Source: an uncultured Lachnospiraceae bacterium | GTDB lineage: Bacteria > Bacillota > Clostridia > Lachnospirales > Lachnospiraceae | NCBI GenBank assembly: GCA_947089905.1 | Contig: CAMUMG010000003.1 | Location: 124,001 to 188,000, forward strand | DNA length: 64,000 nucleotides | Direction: 5' to 3' | Shown here: piece by piece, positions 1 through 8,905 of the stretch | Layout of the letters: every line of letters starts with the position of its first letter | How positions within the stretch are numbered: position 1 is the stretch's first letter | The notes under the pieces: generated by a model | Seen by the model: the letters and a program-made list of their open reading frames with translations, nothing else | The model's database searches: none | Told to the model about the DNA's origin: nothing | Program-made: the position numbers and the translations under genes

Positions 1-3000
1 TAGGGAGGTTAGACAAGGAACACCTGTTTCAATCGATATTCTACGGATTAAAAAACCGTCTCTGGACTTATCCCTTCCCTGTGTTGGTGTATCAATAACC
101 AAATCAATTTCATGTCCAAGTAAAAGATCCATAATCGTTGGAGACTCTCCATCCACCTTTTTAACTGGAATGGCATCAATTCCATTTTGTTGTAATACCT
201 TTGCTGTACTTCTAGTTGCATAAATTTCATATCCAAGTGCCTCAAATCTTTTTCCTACTTCTACGGCTTCTAATTTATCGGCATCTTTTACAGTAAGAAT
301 CATTTTTTTGTGCTTTGGAAGATGAATACCTGCTCCCAAAAATGCCTTATACAATGCTTCATTAAATGTTCTTGCAATACCTAAACATTCCCCTGTAGAT
401 TTCATTTCTGGACCTAATCCAATATCTGCACCACGTAATTTCTCAAAAGAGAATACTGGCATTTTTACTGCTATATACTCTGAGTTTTTAGCAAGACCTA
501 TTCCATATCCCAAATCTTTTAACTTCTTTCCAAGAATTACTTTTGAAGCGAGATCTACAATTGGAATTCCTGTAACTTTACTGATATATGGGACAGTACG
601 ACTTGATCTTGGATTCACTTCAATAACATAAACTTCATCCTGAAACACAATAAACTGAATATTAATTAAGCCAATCACCTGTAGTGAGCGTGCTAGTTTT
701 TTTGTATAATCCACAATCACCTTCTGTAGTTTCTGACTAATTGTTTGAGAAGGATATACAGAAATACTATCCCCAGAATGAATTCCTGCTCTTTCTATAT
801 GCTCCATAATTCCCGGAATTAAAATTTCTTCTCCATCACATACAGCATCTACTTCAACTTCTTTTCCCATTAAATATTTATCGACTAAAATAGGATGTTC
901 CTGTACATTTCGATTGATAATCTCCATAAATTCTGTTACATCTTGATCACTGATAGCTATTTGCATTCCTGCGCCACCTAAGACATAAGATGGACGTACT
1001 AAGACTGGATATCCTAATTCATTAGCAGCAGCTATTGCCTGCTCTGTAGTAAATACGGTTTTTCCTAGCGGTCTTGGAATACAGCACTGTTCCAAAATTT
1101 CATCAAATAGTTCCCTATCTTCTGCTGCATCTACATTTTCTGCTGATGTTCCTAAAATTGGAACGCCCATTTTTAATAGACTTTCTGTCAGTTTAATTGC
1201 TGTCTGTCCTCCAAATTGAACAACAGCACCATCTGGATGTTCTAAATCTACAATATTTTCTACATCTTCTGGGGTAAGCGGTTCAAAATATAGCTTGTCT
1301 GCAATATCAAAATCTGTGCTTACTGTTTCTGGATTATTATTAATAATAATTGTTTCATAACCACTTTGGTGAAGTGACCATGCTGCATGAACACAACAGT
1401 AATCAAATTCAATTCCCTGTCCAATTCGAATTGGACCAGAACCAAGTACAAGTACCTTCTTTTTTGCTCTTTGTACCGATACTTCTGTTTGACTGCCATA
1501 ACAGGAATAATAATATGGTGTTTCTGCCTCAAATTCAGCCGCACAGGTATCTACTATCTGAAAAGCTGGATAAATTCGATAAATTTCTTTTCGAAGCTGT
1601 TTTACTTCGTTTAAACTCTTTCCAGATAATTGTGCAATGACACGATCTGGATATTCTAGTCGTTTTGCTTCAAGCATTAATTCCTTGGATAAAGGTTCTT
1701 TTTTCAGCCGTTGTTCCATCTCAACAAGAATTGCAATTTTATCAATAAACCAAAGATCAATTTTTGTGATATCTGCAATTTTAGACTTTTCTATATTTCT
1801 CCGAATCGCTTCTGCAATTACAAAAATTCTGCGGTCATCAATTCTTGCAAGCTTTTTTAAAATTTCTTCTTCCGTATTTTCTATATAGTTTCCATACTGC
1901 ATACTATAAATATTTTGCTCTAAAGAACGAATGGCTTTCATTAATGCCCCTTCAAAGTTGTTACAAATGCTCATTACTTCTCCAGTCGCCTTCATCTGTG
2001 TCGTAAGTGTCCGTTTTGCCATAATAAATTTATCAAATGGCCATTTTGGAATCTTAACAACACAGTAATCTAGTGTAGGCTCAAAATCTGCAACGGTCTT
2101 TTTTGTGATCGCATTTTGGATTTCATCTAAAGTATAGCCAAGTGCAATCTTTGCTGCCACTTTTGCAATCGGATATCCTGTTGCCTTTGAAGCAAGAGCA
2201 GAAGAACGGCTGACTCTTGGGTTCACTTCAATCACACAGTATTCAAAACTATCTGGCTTTAGTGCATACTGAACATTACAGCCACCTGTAATATTTAACT
2301 CTGTAATAATACGAAATGCAGAAGTTCGAAGCATTTGATATTCTTTATCGGAAAGTGTCTGAGAAGGTGCTACAACAATACTATCTCCTGTATGTACACC
2401 AACTGGATCTAGATTTTCCATATTACATACTGTAATACAATTTCCCACTCCATCTCTCATCACTTCATATTCAATCTCTTTCCAACCTGCAATACATCGT
2501 TCAATTAAACACTGTCCGACTCTGCTTAATCGAAGTCCATTTGAACAGATATCAAAAAGTTCTTCTTTAAAATGAGCGATTCCGCCTCCTGATCCTCCCA
2601 ATGTATAAGCTGGTCTTACAACAACTGGATATCCAATCACTTCTGCAAAAGAAATGGCTTCTTCTACTGTTGTTACAATCTTACTTGGAGCACATGGTTC
2701 TCCGATCTTTTCCATAGTATTTTTAAATTCCAATCGATCTTCTGCCTTTTTAATGGTAAGAGAAGTTGTTCCAATTAAATTTGTATCTGTCTCTTTCAAA
2801 AATCCAGATTCCTCTAATTCCATAGCAAGATTTAAAGCCGCTTGACCTCCTAAAGTTGGAAGAATACTGTCTGGTTTTTCTTTTAAAATAATCTTTTTTA
2901 ATACCTGTACTGTCAATGGTTCAATATAGACAATATCTGCAATATCCTTATCTGTCATAATCGTTGCAGGATTAGAATTGACTAATACCACTGTCAGTCC

Positions 3001-3120
3001 CTCTTCTTTTAATGATCGACATGCCTGTGTTCCCGCATAGTCAAATTCAGCTGCTTGACCAATAATAATTGGCCCCGAACCTATTACTAATACTTTTTTT
3101 ATTCTATCATTCCTTGGCAT
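1..3120 (-). CDS. carB: Carbamoyl-phosphate synthase large subunit, 3' end beyond window
   Basis: Makes carbamoyl phosphate from bicarbonate, two ATP and ammonia passed from CarA, feeding pyrimidine and arginine synthesis in the cytoplasm. I translated 1040 open codons on the minus strand; the frame is still open at base 1, so only about the last 30 residues of a usual 1060-1070 residue protein are missing. Two homologous ATP-grasp halves are visible: GSGPIIIGQAAEFDYAG near residue 12 and GSGPIRIGQGIEFDYCC near residue 557, each followed by glycine-rich ATP loops (YTLGGSGGG, YVLGGAGMQ). The C-terminal allosteric MGS-like domain starts around residue 935. The ATG at 3120 follows an AGGGAGG site and lies 19 bases after the carA stop, so carA and carB are one operon. 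Very secure assignment. Confidence 0.97.
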   Translation of the reverse strand, partial: MPRNDRIKKVLVIGSGPIIIGQAAEFDYAGTQACRSLKEEGLTVVLVNSNPATIMTDKDIADIVYIEPLTVQVLKKIILKEKPDSILPTLGGQAALNLAMELEESGFLKETDTNLIGTTSLTIKKAEDRLEFKNTMEKIGEPCAPSKIVTTVEEAISFAEVIGYPVVVRPAYTLGGSGGGIAHFKEELFDICSNGLRLSRVGQCLIERCIAGWKEIEYEVMRDGVGNCITVCNMENLDPVGVHTGDSIVVAPSQTLSDKEYQMLRTSAFRIITELNITGGCNVQYALKPDSFEYCVIEVNPRVSRSSALASKATGYPIAKVAAKIALGYTLDEIQNAITKKTVADFEPTLDYCVVKIPKWPFDKFIMAKRTLTTQMKATGEVMSICNNFEGALMKAIRSLEQNIYSMQYGNYIENTEEEILKKLARIDDRRIFVIAEAIRRNIEKSKIADITKIDLWFIDKIAILVEMEQRLKKEPLSKELMLEAKRLEYPDRVIAQLSGKSLNEVKQLRKEIYRIYPAFQIVDTCAAEFEAETPYYYSCYGSQTEVSVQRAKKKVLVLGSGPIRIGQGIEFDYCCVHAAWSLHQSGYETIIINNNPETVSTDFDIADKLYFEPLTPEDVENIVDLEHPDGAVVQFGGQTAIKLTESLLKMGVPILGTSAENVDAAEDRELFDEILEQCCIPRPLGKTVFTTEQAIAAANELGYPVLVRPSYVLGGAGMQIAISDQDVTEFMEIINRNVQEHPILVDKYLMGKEVEVDAVCDGEEILIPGIMEHIERAGIHSGDSISVYPSQTISQKLQKVIVDYTKKLARSLQVIGLINIQFIVFQDEVYVIEVNPRSSRTVPYISKVTGIPIVDLASKVILGKKLKDLGYGIGLAKNSEYIAVKMPVFSFEKLRGADIGLGPEMKSTGECLGIARTFNEALYKAFLGAGIHLPKHKKMILTVKDADKLEAVEVGKRFEALGYEIYATRSTAKVLQQNGIDAIPVKKVDGESPTIMDLLLGHEIDLVIDTPTQGRDKSRDGFLIRRISIETGVPCLTSL

Positions 3121-3139
3121 AGTAAGGAATCCTCCCTCT

Positions 3140-4411
3140 TTATTTACCTGATTTACTAAAAGCAATTAGATCCATAAATTCATCAAATAAAAATTCAGAA
3201 TCTTTTGGGCCTGCACAAGCCTCAGGATGAAATTGAACGGTTATGACTGGATATTTTTTATATTTTAATCCTTCTATTGTTTTATCATTTGCATTTATAA
3301 ACCAGACAGAAGCAATTTCTTTATCAATACTATCCTCAACTACAACATATCCATGATTTTGAGAAGATAAATAAACCCTTCCTGTACTTAAATCTTTGAC
3401 AGGATGATTTGCTCCACGATGTCCATATTTCATCTTTTCTGTTCGAAATCCATTCGCTAATGCCATTAATTGATGCCCAAGGCAAATGGCAAAAATCGGA
3501 ACTTTACTTTGATATAATTTTTGAAGTTCTGCTATAATTTCTATACATTCTGCAGGATCTCCCGGTCCATTGGAAAGCATAATTCCATCTGGAGATGTTT
3601 TTAAAATTTCTTCTGCCTTTGTATCTGCTGGGTAAATAGTAACTTCACATCCTCTTTTTAACAGACAATGTTCAATATTTTTCTTTGTTCCAAAATCCAT
3701 AAGTGCAATCGTATAATGTCTTTTTACTGCGTTTTTATCATTTGAAAGCAATTTCAATTTTTCTATTCCTTCCATTCCCTGCATGGCATACATTGCAATT
3801 TCTCCGCTGCATACTCCTGCCTCTTTTGCCTGTTGAATTGCCTCTTTAAGCTGTGGTAAAGCCATATATGTCATTTTCGCCTGCTCAAAATCAGTTGGAA
3901 TAAATGCTTCCTGATTGATGGTACGTTTTTGTTTTGTAGTTACTTTTTGAACTACTCCTGTAACTCTATATTTCTTTAACTTTTCTAAAACTTCGTTTAA
4001 ACAAAATGATTCGTTTGTTGTAATCATTCCATTCATCGTACCGTTTTCTCGTAACAGTTTCGTCAATGCTCTTGTATCTAATCCTACAATACCTGTAACT
4101 TTATTTTGTTTTAAAAAATCATTCAGTCCTTGTGTCGACCTAAAATTACTTTCTTGTCTTGAAAGTTCTCTGACAATCAATCCATCTGGCCATGCCTGAA
4201 CAGATTCCATATCATGATGACAGACTCCATAATTTCCAATCAGCGGATAGGTCATTACAACTGCTTGTCCTGCATAGGATGGATCTGTTAAAACCTCCAG
4301 ATATCCCGTCATAGAAGTATTAAAAACAATTTCACTGATTACTTCTTTTTGTGAACCAATCGCTGTTCCAGTAAAGATATGCCCATCTTCTAATATTAGA
4401 AAAGCCTTCAT
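3140..4411 (-). CDS. carA: Carbamoyl-phosphate synthase small (glutaminase) subunit
   Basis: Class I glutamine amidotransferase subunit that releases ammonia from glutamine and channels it to CarB. The N-terminal CarA domain (residues 1-155) is typical. The amidotransferase domain (232-415) carries the nucleophile Cys310 in CLGHQ and the His395/Glu397 pair in FHPEA. At 423 residues it is longer than the usual 350-380. The excess lies between the domains (about residues 162-231), where most homologs have a short linker. The start follows GGAGGG. It is first in a carAB operon. I see no PyrR-type attenuator in the leader, which is AT-rich. Confidence 0.97.
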   Translation of the reverse strand: MKAFLILEDGHIFTGTAIGSQKEVISEIVFNTSMTGYLEVLTDPSYAGQAVVMTYPLIGNYGVCHHDMESVQAWPDGLIVRELSRQESNFRSTQGLNDFLKQNKVTGIVGLDTRALTKLLRENGTMNGMITTNESFCLNEVLEKLKKYRVTGVVQKVTTKQKRTINQEAFIPTDFEQAKMTYMALPQLKEAIQQAKEAGVCSGEIAMYAMQGMEGIEKLKLLSNDKNAVKRHYTIALMDFGTKKNIEHCLLKRGCEVTIYPADTKAEEILKTSPDGIMLSNGPGDPAECIEIIAELQKLYQSKVPIFAICLGHQLMALANGFRTEKMKYGHRGANHPVKDLSTGRVYLSSQNHGYVVVEDSIDKEIASVWFINANDKTIEGLKYKKYPVITVQFHPEACAGPKDSEFLFDEFMDLIAFSKSGK

Positions 4412-4436
4412 ACAAACCCTCCTATTTTCTTTTTTT

Positions 4437-4518
4437 ATTATATCATATTTTTAAAATTATATATCGGTATACATAAAGAAAGATGTATCCAGTTATATAG
4501 TTTACGAGATACATCTTT
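4437..4518 (-). promoter_or_regulatory. carA leader: two TATAAT-like motifs and an upstream hairpin
   Basis: The minus strand upstream of carA holds TATAAT at 4456-4461 and at 4437-4442, neither with a convincing -35. Just upstream is a perfect 11-bp inverted repeat (4479-4489 with 4508-4518, 18-nt loop). The hairpin lacks a following T-run on either strand, so it is more likely an operator or leader structure than a terminator. Nothing else was seen between 4412 and 4643. Confidence 0.4.
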
Positions 4519-4643
4519 GTGTCTGAAATTCTATTTATGTTCAAATTGCTACAATAATATCATAAGTAAGCTAAAAATACAAGTAAATATTTTTTAGTTT
4601 CCACGACAAACGCATAAATCTATTTTTATTTTATAAATAACCA

Positions 4644-4692
4644 AAAAGGAAATATACAAAAAATATATCTGTTTTTTTGTATATTTCCTTTT
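4644..4692. terminator. Terminator after the fructan operon
   Basis: Perfect 20-bp AT-rich stem (4644-4663 with 4673-4692) and 9-nt loop directly downstream of the surface GH32 gene stop at 4705, with A/T runs inside the stem. It ends the minus-strand fructan transcript before carA. Confidence 0.75.
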
Positions 4693-4704
4693 AATTTTAA
4701 CTTT

Positions 4705-6450
4705 TTACTTTCTTGTATATTGTCTTAATGATGAAAATTTGACAGTATTATTTTCTGTAAATAATTTAATTGCCTTTCCACTTGCTCCATAGATTCTTAC
4801 TGTAAGAGCTGCCATATCATCAATATAAAAAACTCCTACTGAACCTTCTTGTATATAGGTAAAAGAATACTCTTTCCCCTCAACGAGATTTATTTCTGTT
4901 TCTGCAATTAGAGTGCCTCCCTCATTAAAAGAAAGCTGTATTTTATTTTCTGCAGGTTTTATTGAAATCATTTTATATTTTTCTGTCCTGCCATTATAAT
5001 CAAAACAAAGACCGAAGGAACCTTTTTCCAAAAAAGTAAAATTTCCTGTAAGCATAAAGCTTTCATAACAGGTAAAGGTATCAAAATAGCTGTAAATAGC
5101 CCCTGACTTAGCAAGTAAATTAGTCTGATCGATCTTTAAGGCTCGTCTTAGTGTGTATTGTTCGACTATAGTTTCCACAGGAGCAAGAATCAGATCTCCA
5201 TTTTCTTTTTGAACAATTTTTTGAACAAGTAAATTTCCTGCCCATGCAGCAACATCTTGTGTAGAGGAAACCGACTCGGATCTTCTTGCCCAGCCTACCA
5301 TATAAGAATTTTTTTCATCTTCCACATGTTTTGCTGCATAAAACAATTTTCCATCTAATCGTTTGGCTTCAGAATATGGTCCAAATTGATTGTCAGAAGA
5401 GGCATACCAAAGAGTATCATCTTGTGCAGAATAGGAAATATACCATTTTTCTCCTATTTTAAATGTATCACTACATTCCAGATTCCAAAAATCTCCGACC
5501 TGATTACTAAAAATAATACCATCATATTTTATATCGTTTAGATCCGAACTAAGTGTATATTTTAAAATTCTTGCTATATTATTTTGCGAAGCAGTAATTG
5601 TAAGCGAAATTGTTTTTTCTTCAGCATTATAATAAGCTTGGGGATCTCTAAAATCATTTTTTTGACCGAGTTCATCAGGAGGAGTAATTTCCCACTCCTT
5701 TAATTTATGAAAAGAAGTAAGATTATCACTTACTGCAACCATAATTTTTTCTTTATACTCTGCAACGGCCGAACCTGTATGTCCTGTATAAAAAAAATAA
5801 TACTTATCATCTACTTTTACAACTGAGCCCGTACCAATCCAACTATCCTGACCACCTTCTCTATTTGCTTCCAATACTGGTTCATCTTGTTCTGAATACT
5901 TAACAAAGTCTGTTGTTGTCACCAGATAAATAGAATGATTAAACGAGTCACCGCCTTCTTTTAGATAGTAAATATAATAAGTACCATCTTCATAATAAGG
6001 CATAGTATCTCCAATATATGGCTGGCTTGTTCCATCTGCTGCCGGAAGAAAATAAGTAGAATATTCATAAGCTGATTCTTGACTTCCGGGAGTCTTCATT
6101 TTCGAAAAATCTTTATCATTTTCTGGATAAGTAATTTCATCATTCGTGTTGATATCCCATCCTGCATAAAGTGTAATATCAGATTTGACTTTATCCTTTT
6201 GAAAATCCCATTTCTGTGTCAATTCCTCATCTTTAAACCATCCAAGAAATGTATAACCTTCTCTGATTTTGCTATCGGGTTCTACAATCTTTTTTCCTGA
6301 ATGAACGGTTTGTGTTATATTACTATCCTCTATGTCATAGTTGCTTTCAAAACTTACAGTATATACTATATCAGACTGGCTACAACCATAAAAAAAAGTA
6401 CTTACTGTCAAGCAAGCTATAGACAAAAAAATATAAATCTTCTTTTTCAC
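4705..6450 (-). CDS. Surface GH32 family fructan hydrolase lipoprotein with InlB-type repeat
   Basis: Predicted exported enzyme cleaving fructose polymers or oligosaccharides outside the cell. It has a lipoprotein signal ending in a lipobox-like FYGC, then one Listeria-Bacteroides (InlB B-type) repeat of about 65 residues (ending LYAGW), then a five-bladed GH32/GH68-type propeller. All three active-site motifs can be seen: nucleophile Asp in GDTMPYYEDG, the RDP motif in FRDPQAYY, and acid/base Glu in LECSDTF. A C-terminal beta-sandwich completes it. The longest frame starts at 6465, but its first codons (GGGGGAGGG) are the ribosome binding site for a GTG at 6450, so I use the GTG. It is last in the fructan operon, directly after fructokinase. 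Levanase versus inulinase specificity cannot be told from sequence reading. Confidence 0.85.
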   Translation of the reverse strand: MKKKIYIFLSIACLTVSTFFYGCSQSDIVYTVSFESNYDIEDSNITQTVHSGKKIVEPDSKIREGYTFLGWFKDEELTQKWDFQKDKVKSDITLYAGWDINTNDEITYPENDKDFSKMKTPGSQESAYEYSTYFLPAADGTSQPYIGDTMPYYEDGTYYIYYLKEGGDSFNHSIYLVTTTDFVKYSEQDEPVLEANREGGQDSWIGTGSVVKVDDKYYFFYTGHTGSAVAEYKEKIMVAVSDNLTSFHKLKEWEITPPDELGQKNDFRDPQAYYNAEEKTISLTITASQNNIARILKYTLSSDLNDIKYDGIIFSNQVGDFWNLECSDTFKIGEKWYISYSAQDDTLWYASSDNQFGPYSEAKRLDGKLFYAAKHVEDEKNSYMVGWARRSESVSSTQDVAAWAGNLLVQKIVQKENGDLILAPVETIVEQYTLRRALKIDQTNLLAKSGAIYSYFDTFTCYESFMLTGNFTFLEKGSFGLCFDYNGRTEKYKMISIKPAENKIQLSFNEGGTLIAETEINLVEGKEYSFTYIQEGSVGVFYIDDMAALTVRIYGASGKAIKLFTENNTVKFSSLRQYTRK

Positions 6451-6465
6451 TATTCCCTCCCCCAT

Positions 6466-7413
6466 TCACTTTTCAAAAACAGCCGTCTTATCTGGCATAG
6501 ATGGAATTGCTCCCTTTTTTGTTACGACTATAGAAGCTGCTGTATTTGCATAAAAAAGATATTTTTGCAGATGTTCTTCCAAAAAAGAAACATCTGTTAT
6601 ATTATCTCTTAATATTTGAAATAAAAATGTTCCCGCAAAGCAATCTCCTGCACCTGTTGCGTCAACTTGTATCACCTTTTTAGACGGGACAGTACAAAAA
6701 TAACCCCTTTTGGTATAAGCACTTGAACCGTGTTCTCCTTTTGTCAATAATATCAGTTTAACATTTCCATTAAAAAGTTTATTGATCGCCTCTTTTTCTT
6801 CTTTTATTTCAGTAATATCAAACAGTTCTTCTTCACTTACCTTTATTATATCTGCTAAAGGTATAAAATTTCTTACTGTATTTAATAATTCATTCTTTGT
6901 TTCCCAGAGGGAATATCTAAGATTTGGATCAAAACTAATGATAGCACCTGCTTTTCGAGCCAAGCAGATTGCATGTAAATGAGCCCTGCGAACAGGATAG
7001 TCCACTAAATCTACACTTCCAAAATGTAAAATATCACCTGACTGAAATATTTCTGGAATTTCATCTTCGTTTAAAAATAAATCTGCAGAAGGTTTACGAT
7101 AAAACGTAAATTCTCTTTCCCCTGTTTCATCCAGTGCTACAAAAGCAAGTGCAGTATTTGCCTCTTTCGTCTGAAAAACAAAGGAGGTATCCACACAGTT
7201 TTCCTTTAATGTATCAATTAAAAAATCTCCAAAAGCATCCTTGCCAACTTTGGTAATAACTGCTGCATTACCGCCTAACTTTGCTGTGCAAACTGCAACA
7301 TTTGCAGGTGCTCCACCCGGATTTTTTACAAATTCTTTTACTTCTTTTAAAGAACCAATTTTATTTGCAGTAAAATCAATTAACATTTCACCGATTGTAT
7401 ATAATTTTTTCAT
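6466..7413 (-). CDS. scrK: Fructokinase, PfkB/ribokinase family
   Basis: Phosphorylates fructose freed by the neighbouring GH32 enzymes to fructose 6-phosphate. PfkB signatures are present: GGAPANVAV near residue 33 and the C-terminal catalytic DATGAGDCFAGTF near residue 250, whose Asp is the catalytic base. Its 315 residues are the family norm. Its ATG overlaps the scrB stop by 4 bases (ATGA), which indicates translational coupling. Ribokinase-family specificity is hard to read from sequence; operon context is the main argument for fructose. Confidence 0.9.
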   Translation of the reverse strand: MKKLYTIGEMLIDFTANKIGSLKEVKEFVKNPGGAPANVAVCTAKLGGNAAVITKVGKDAFGDFLIDTLKENCVDTSFVFQTKEANTALAFVALDETGEREFTFYRKPSADLFLNEDEIPEIFQSGDILHFGSVDLVDYPVRRAHLHAICLARKAGAIISFDPNLRYSLWETKNELLNTVRNFIPLADIIKVSEEELFDITEIKEEKEAINKLFNGNVKLILLTKGEHGSSAYTKRGYFCTVPSKKVIQVDATGAGDCFAGTFLFQILRDNITDVSFLEEHLQKYLFYANTAASIVVTKKGAIPSMPDKTAVFEK

Positions 7414-8825
7414 ATCTGTCCTTTTATTTCAAAATTTTTTTCTGGCAAAGAAAGTTCATAAACTTCTGTTACCTCTGCATTTTCTATTTCAATAGACAAT
7501 CTGTCACCGTCTATAAAATAACGCTGTGTAAATGTTTCTTTTCCACCTGCAATAAAGATTTCTATTGAAGAGCGATCTGACAAAACGCGAACTTCCACTG
7601 CCTTTTCATATATATACTTACATTTTCTCAAATCCATAGGCTGAAACTTTAGAGTAGAAAAATCAGCATAAAATCTCCCATTTTGTATTCCAAAGGAAAA
7701 AAACTCTTCGGATAGTTTTCCTTTTACTATAATCTTACTATCTTCTTTTAAACGCAAAGACATATCATAGCATATATAAAGATTTTTTAGATCAGCAGTC
7801 GAATTCATTCGATACTTTTCAATTCCCTTTGCAGGAGTTTGATAGAGAAAATGATCTTTTAAAGTTAAAATACGTGGATACGTTAATACACCACAGTAGC
7901 CATGTTGGTATGTATGTGTATAATATTCATCTTTTCCCCACATCTCCATCCATGCTAACATAATTCTTTTGCCATCTTCATCACAAGCTGTCTGGGGAGC
8001 ATAAAAATCCATTCCACTGTCTAGTTCATCAAAATAATCTACAACAAATTCTCCTGTCTGGCGATTTAACTTTCCAACTATATAAAGAACCGAATTTATA
8101 TTTTTAAACCTATATTCTTCGGAAGGAAGGTTTATTATAGAACATAATAAAACATCCTTCTCCCCCAATGTAAAAAAGTCTGGACATTCACACATCACTC
8201 CCATACAAGGTAGTTTTATCTTATTTAAATATTGAAATGATTTAAAATCTTTCGTTTTATAGATAAGAATACAGCCTTCATTTTCTATCGTTTTTGAACC
8301 AATAAAGACAGCATATTCCCCATTCTCCCATAGAACTGGATTTGGATCTCTAAACTCTTTTTGATTCACTTCTTCTGGTAAATTTTCTGCCCCAAGAACA
8401 ACGGTTTCATCTTTTAAGAAGTGAATTCCATCTAAAGAACGTGCTACACTTTGTGTTTCACGTAATAATCCATCTTTTTCATAATGTTTTGTATAAATAA
8501 GAATAATTTCATCTTGATTAACGACAGCTCCACCCGAAAAACACGTTGTTTCATCATCACTATTAGGAGCAAGTGCGACAGGATAATGTGTAAATATACA
8601 ATTATCTTCTGTTACTGCATGTCCCCAATACATATCACTCCAACTACTATCATATGGATTATATTGATAAAAAAAGTTTAACTTTCCTTTATAAAAACAG
8701 ACGCCATTTGGATCATTCATCCATCCAATAGGCGGGGAAAAATGGTATTCAGGATAAAAACTTTTATTTATTTTTCCTGTCATTTCTTTTATATAATTAT
8801 TTGCTGCTTCAACGGAATGTTTCAT
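7410..8825 (-). CDS. scrB: Sucrose-6-phosphate hydrolase / beta-fructofuranosidase, GH32
   Basis: Cytoplasmic GH32 enzyme that hydrolyses sucrose (or its 6-phosphate) and short fructo-oligosaccharides to glucose and fructose units. No signal peptide. Motifs: WMNDPNG (nucleophile Asp), FRDPNP, ECPDFF (acid/base Glu), then a C-terminal beta-sandwich. The longest frame begins at a TTG (8849) inside a hairpin. I chose the ATG at 8825, which gives 471 residues and sits behind AAAGGTG. Uptake here is by an ABC system, not a PTS, so the natural substrate is probably unphosphorylated oligofructose. Confidence 0.93.
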   Translation of the reverse strand: MKHSVEAANNYIKEMTGKINKSFYPEYHFSPPIGWMNDPNGVCFYKGKLNFFYQYNPYDSSWSDMYWGHAVTEDNCIFTHYPVALAPNSDDETTCFSGGAVVNQDEIILIYTKHYEKDGLLRETQSVARSLDGIHFLKDETVVLGAENLPEEVNQKEFRDPNPVLWENGEYAVFIGSKTIENEGCILIYKTKDFKSFQYLNKIKLPCMGVMCECPDFFTLGEKDVLLCSIINLPSEEYRFKNINSVLYIVGKLNRQTGEFVVDYFDELDSGMDFYAPQTACDEDGKRIMLAWMEMWGKDEYYTHTYQHGYCGVLTYPRILTLKDHFLYQTPAKGIEKYRMNSTADLKNLYICYDMSLRLKEDSKIIVKGKLSEEFFSFGIQNGRFYADFSTLKFQPMDLRKCKYIYEKAVEVRVLSDRSSIEIFIAGGKETFTQRYFIDGDRLSIEIENAEVTEVYELSLPEKNFEIKGQI

Positions 8826-8844
8826 GATAACTGTTTCACCTTTC

Positions 8845-8896
8845 TGCAATTTTTTGAGTTATAGCCTAAAATTTTTAGATAACTCAAAAAATTGCA
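8845..8896 (-). promoter_or_regulatory. Intercistronic hairpin between lipoprotein gene and scrB
   Basis: Perfect 18-bp inverted repeat (8845-8862 with 8879-8896); the 16-nt loop contains a further CTAAAA/TTTTAG pairing. It begins 9 bases after the stop of the upstream lipoprotein gene and ends just before the scrB ribosome binding site. There is no T-run after it on the minus strand, so it is better read as an mRNA processing/stability element or partial terminator than as a full stop. Confidence 0.6.
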
Positions 8897-8905
8897 TGAA
8901 TTAAT

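Noticed and set aside
4412-4704. PyrR-type attenuator upstream of carA
   Set aside because: The hairpin at 4479-4518 has no T-run and no PyrR-binding-loop sequence could be seen.
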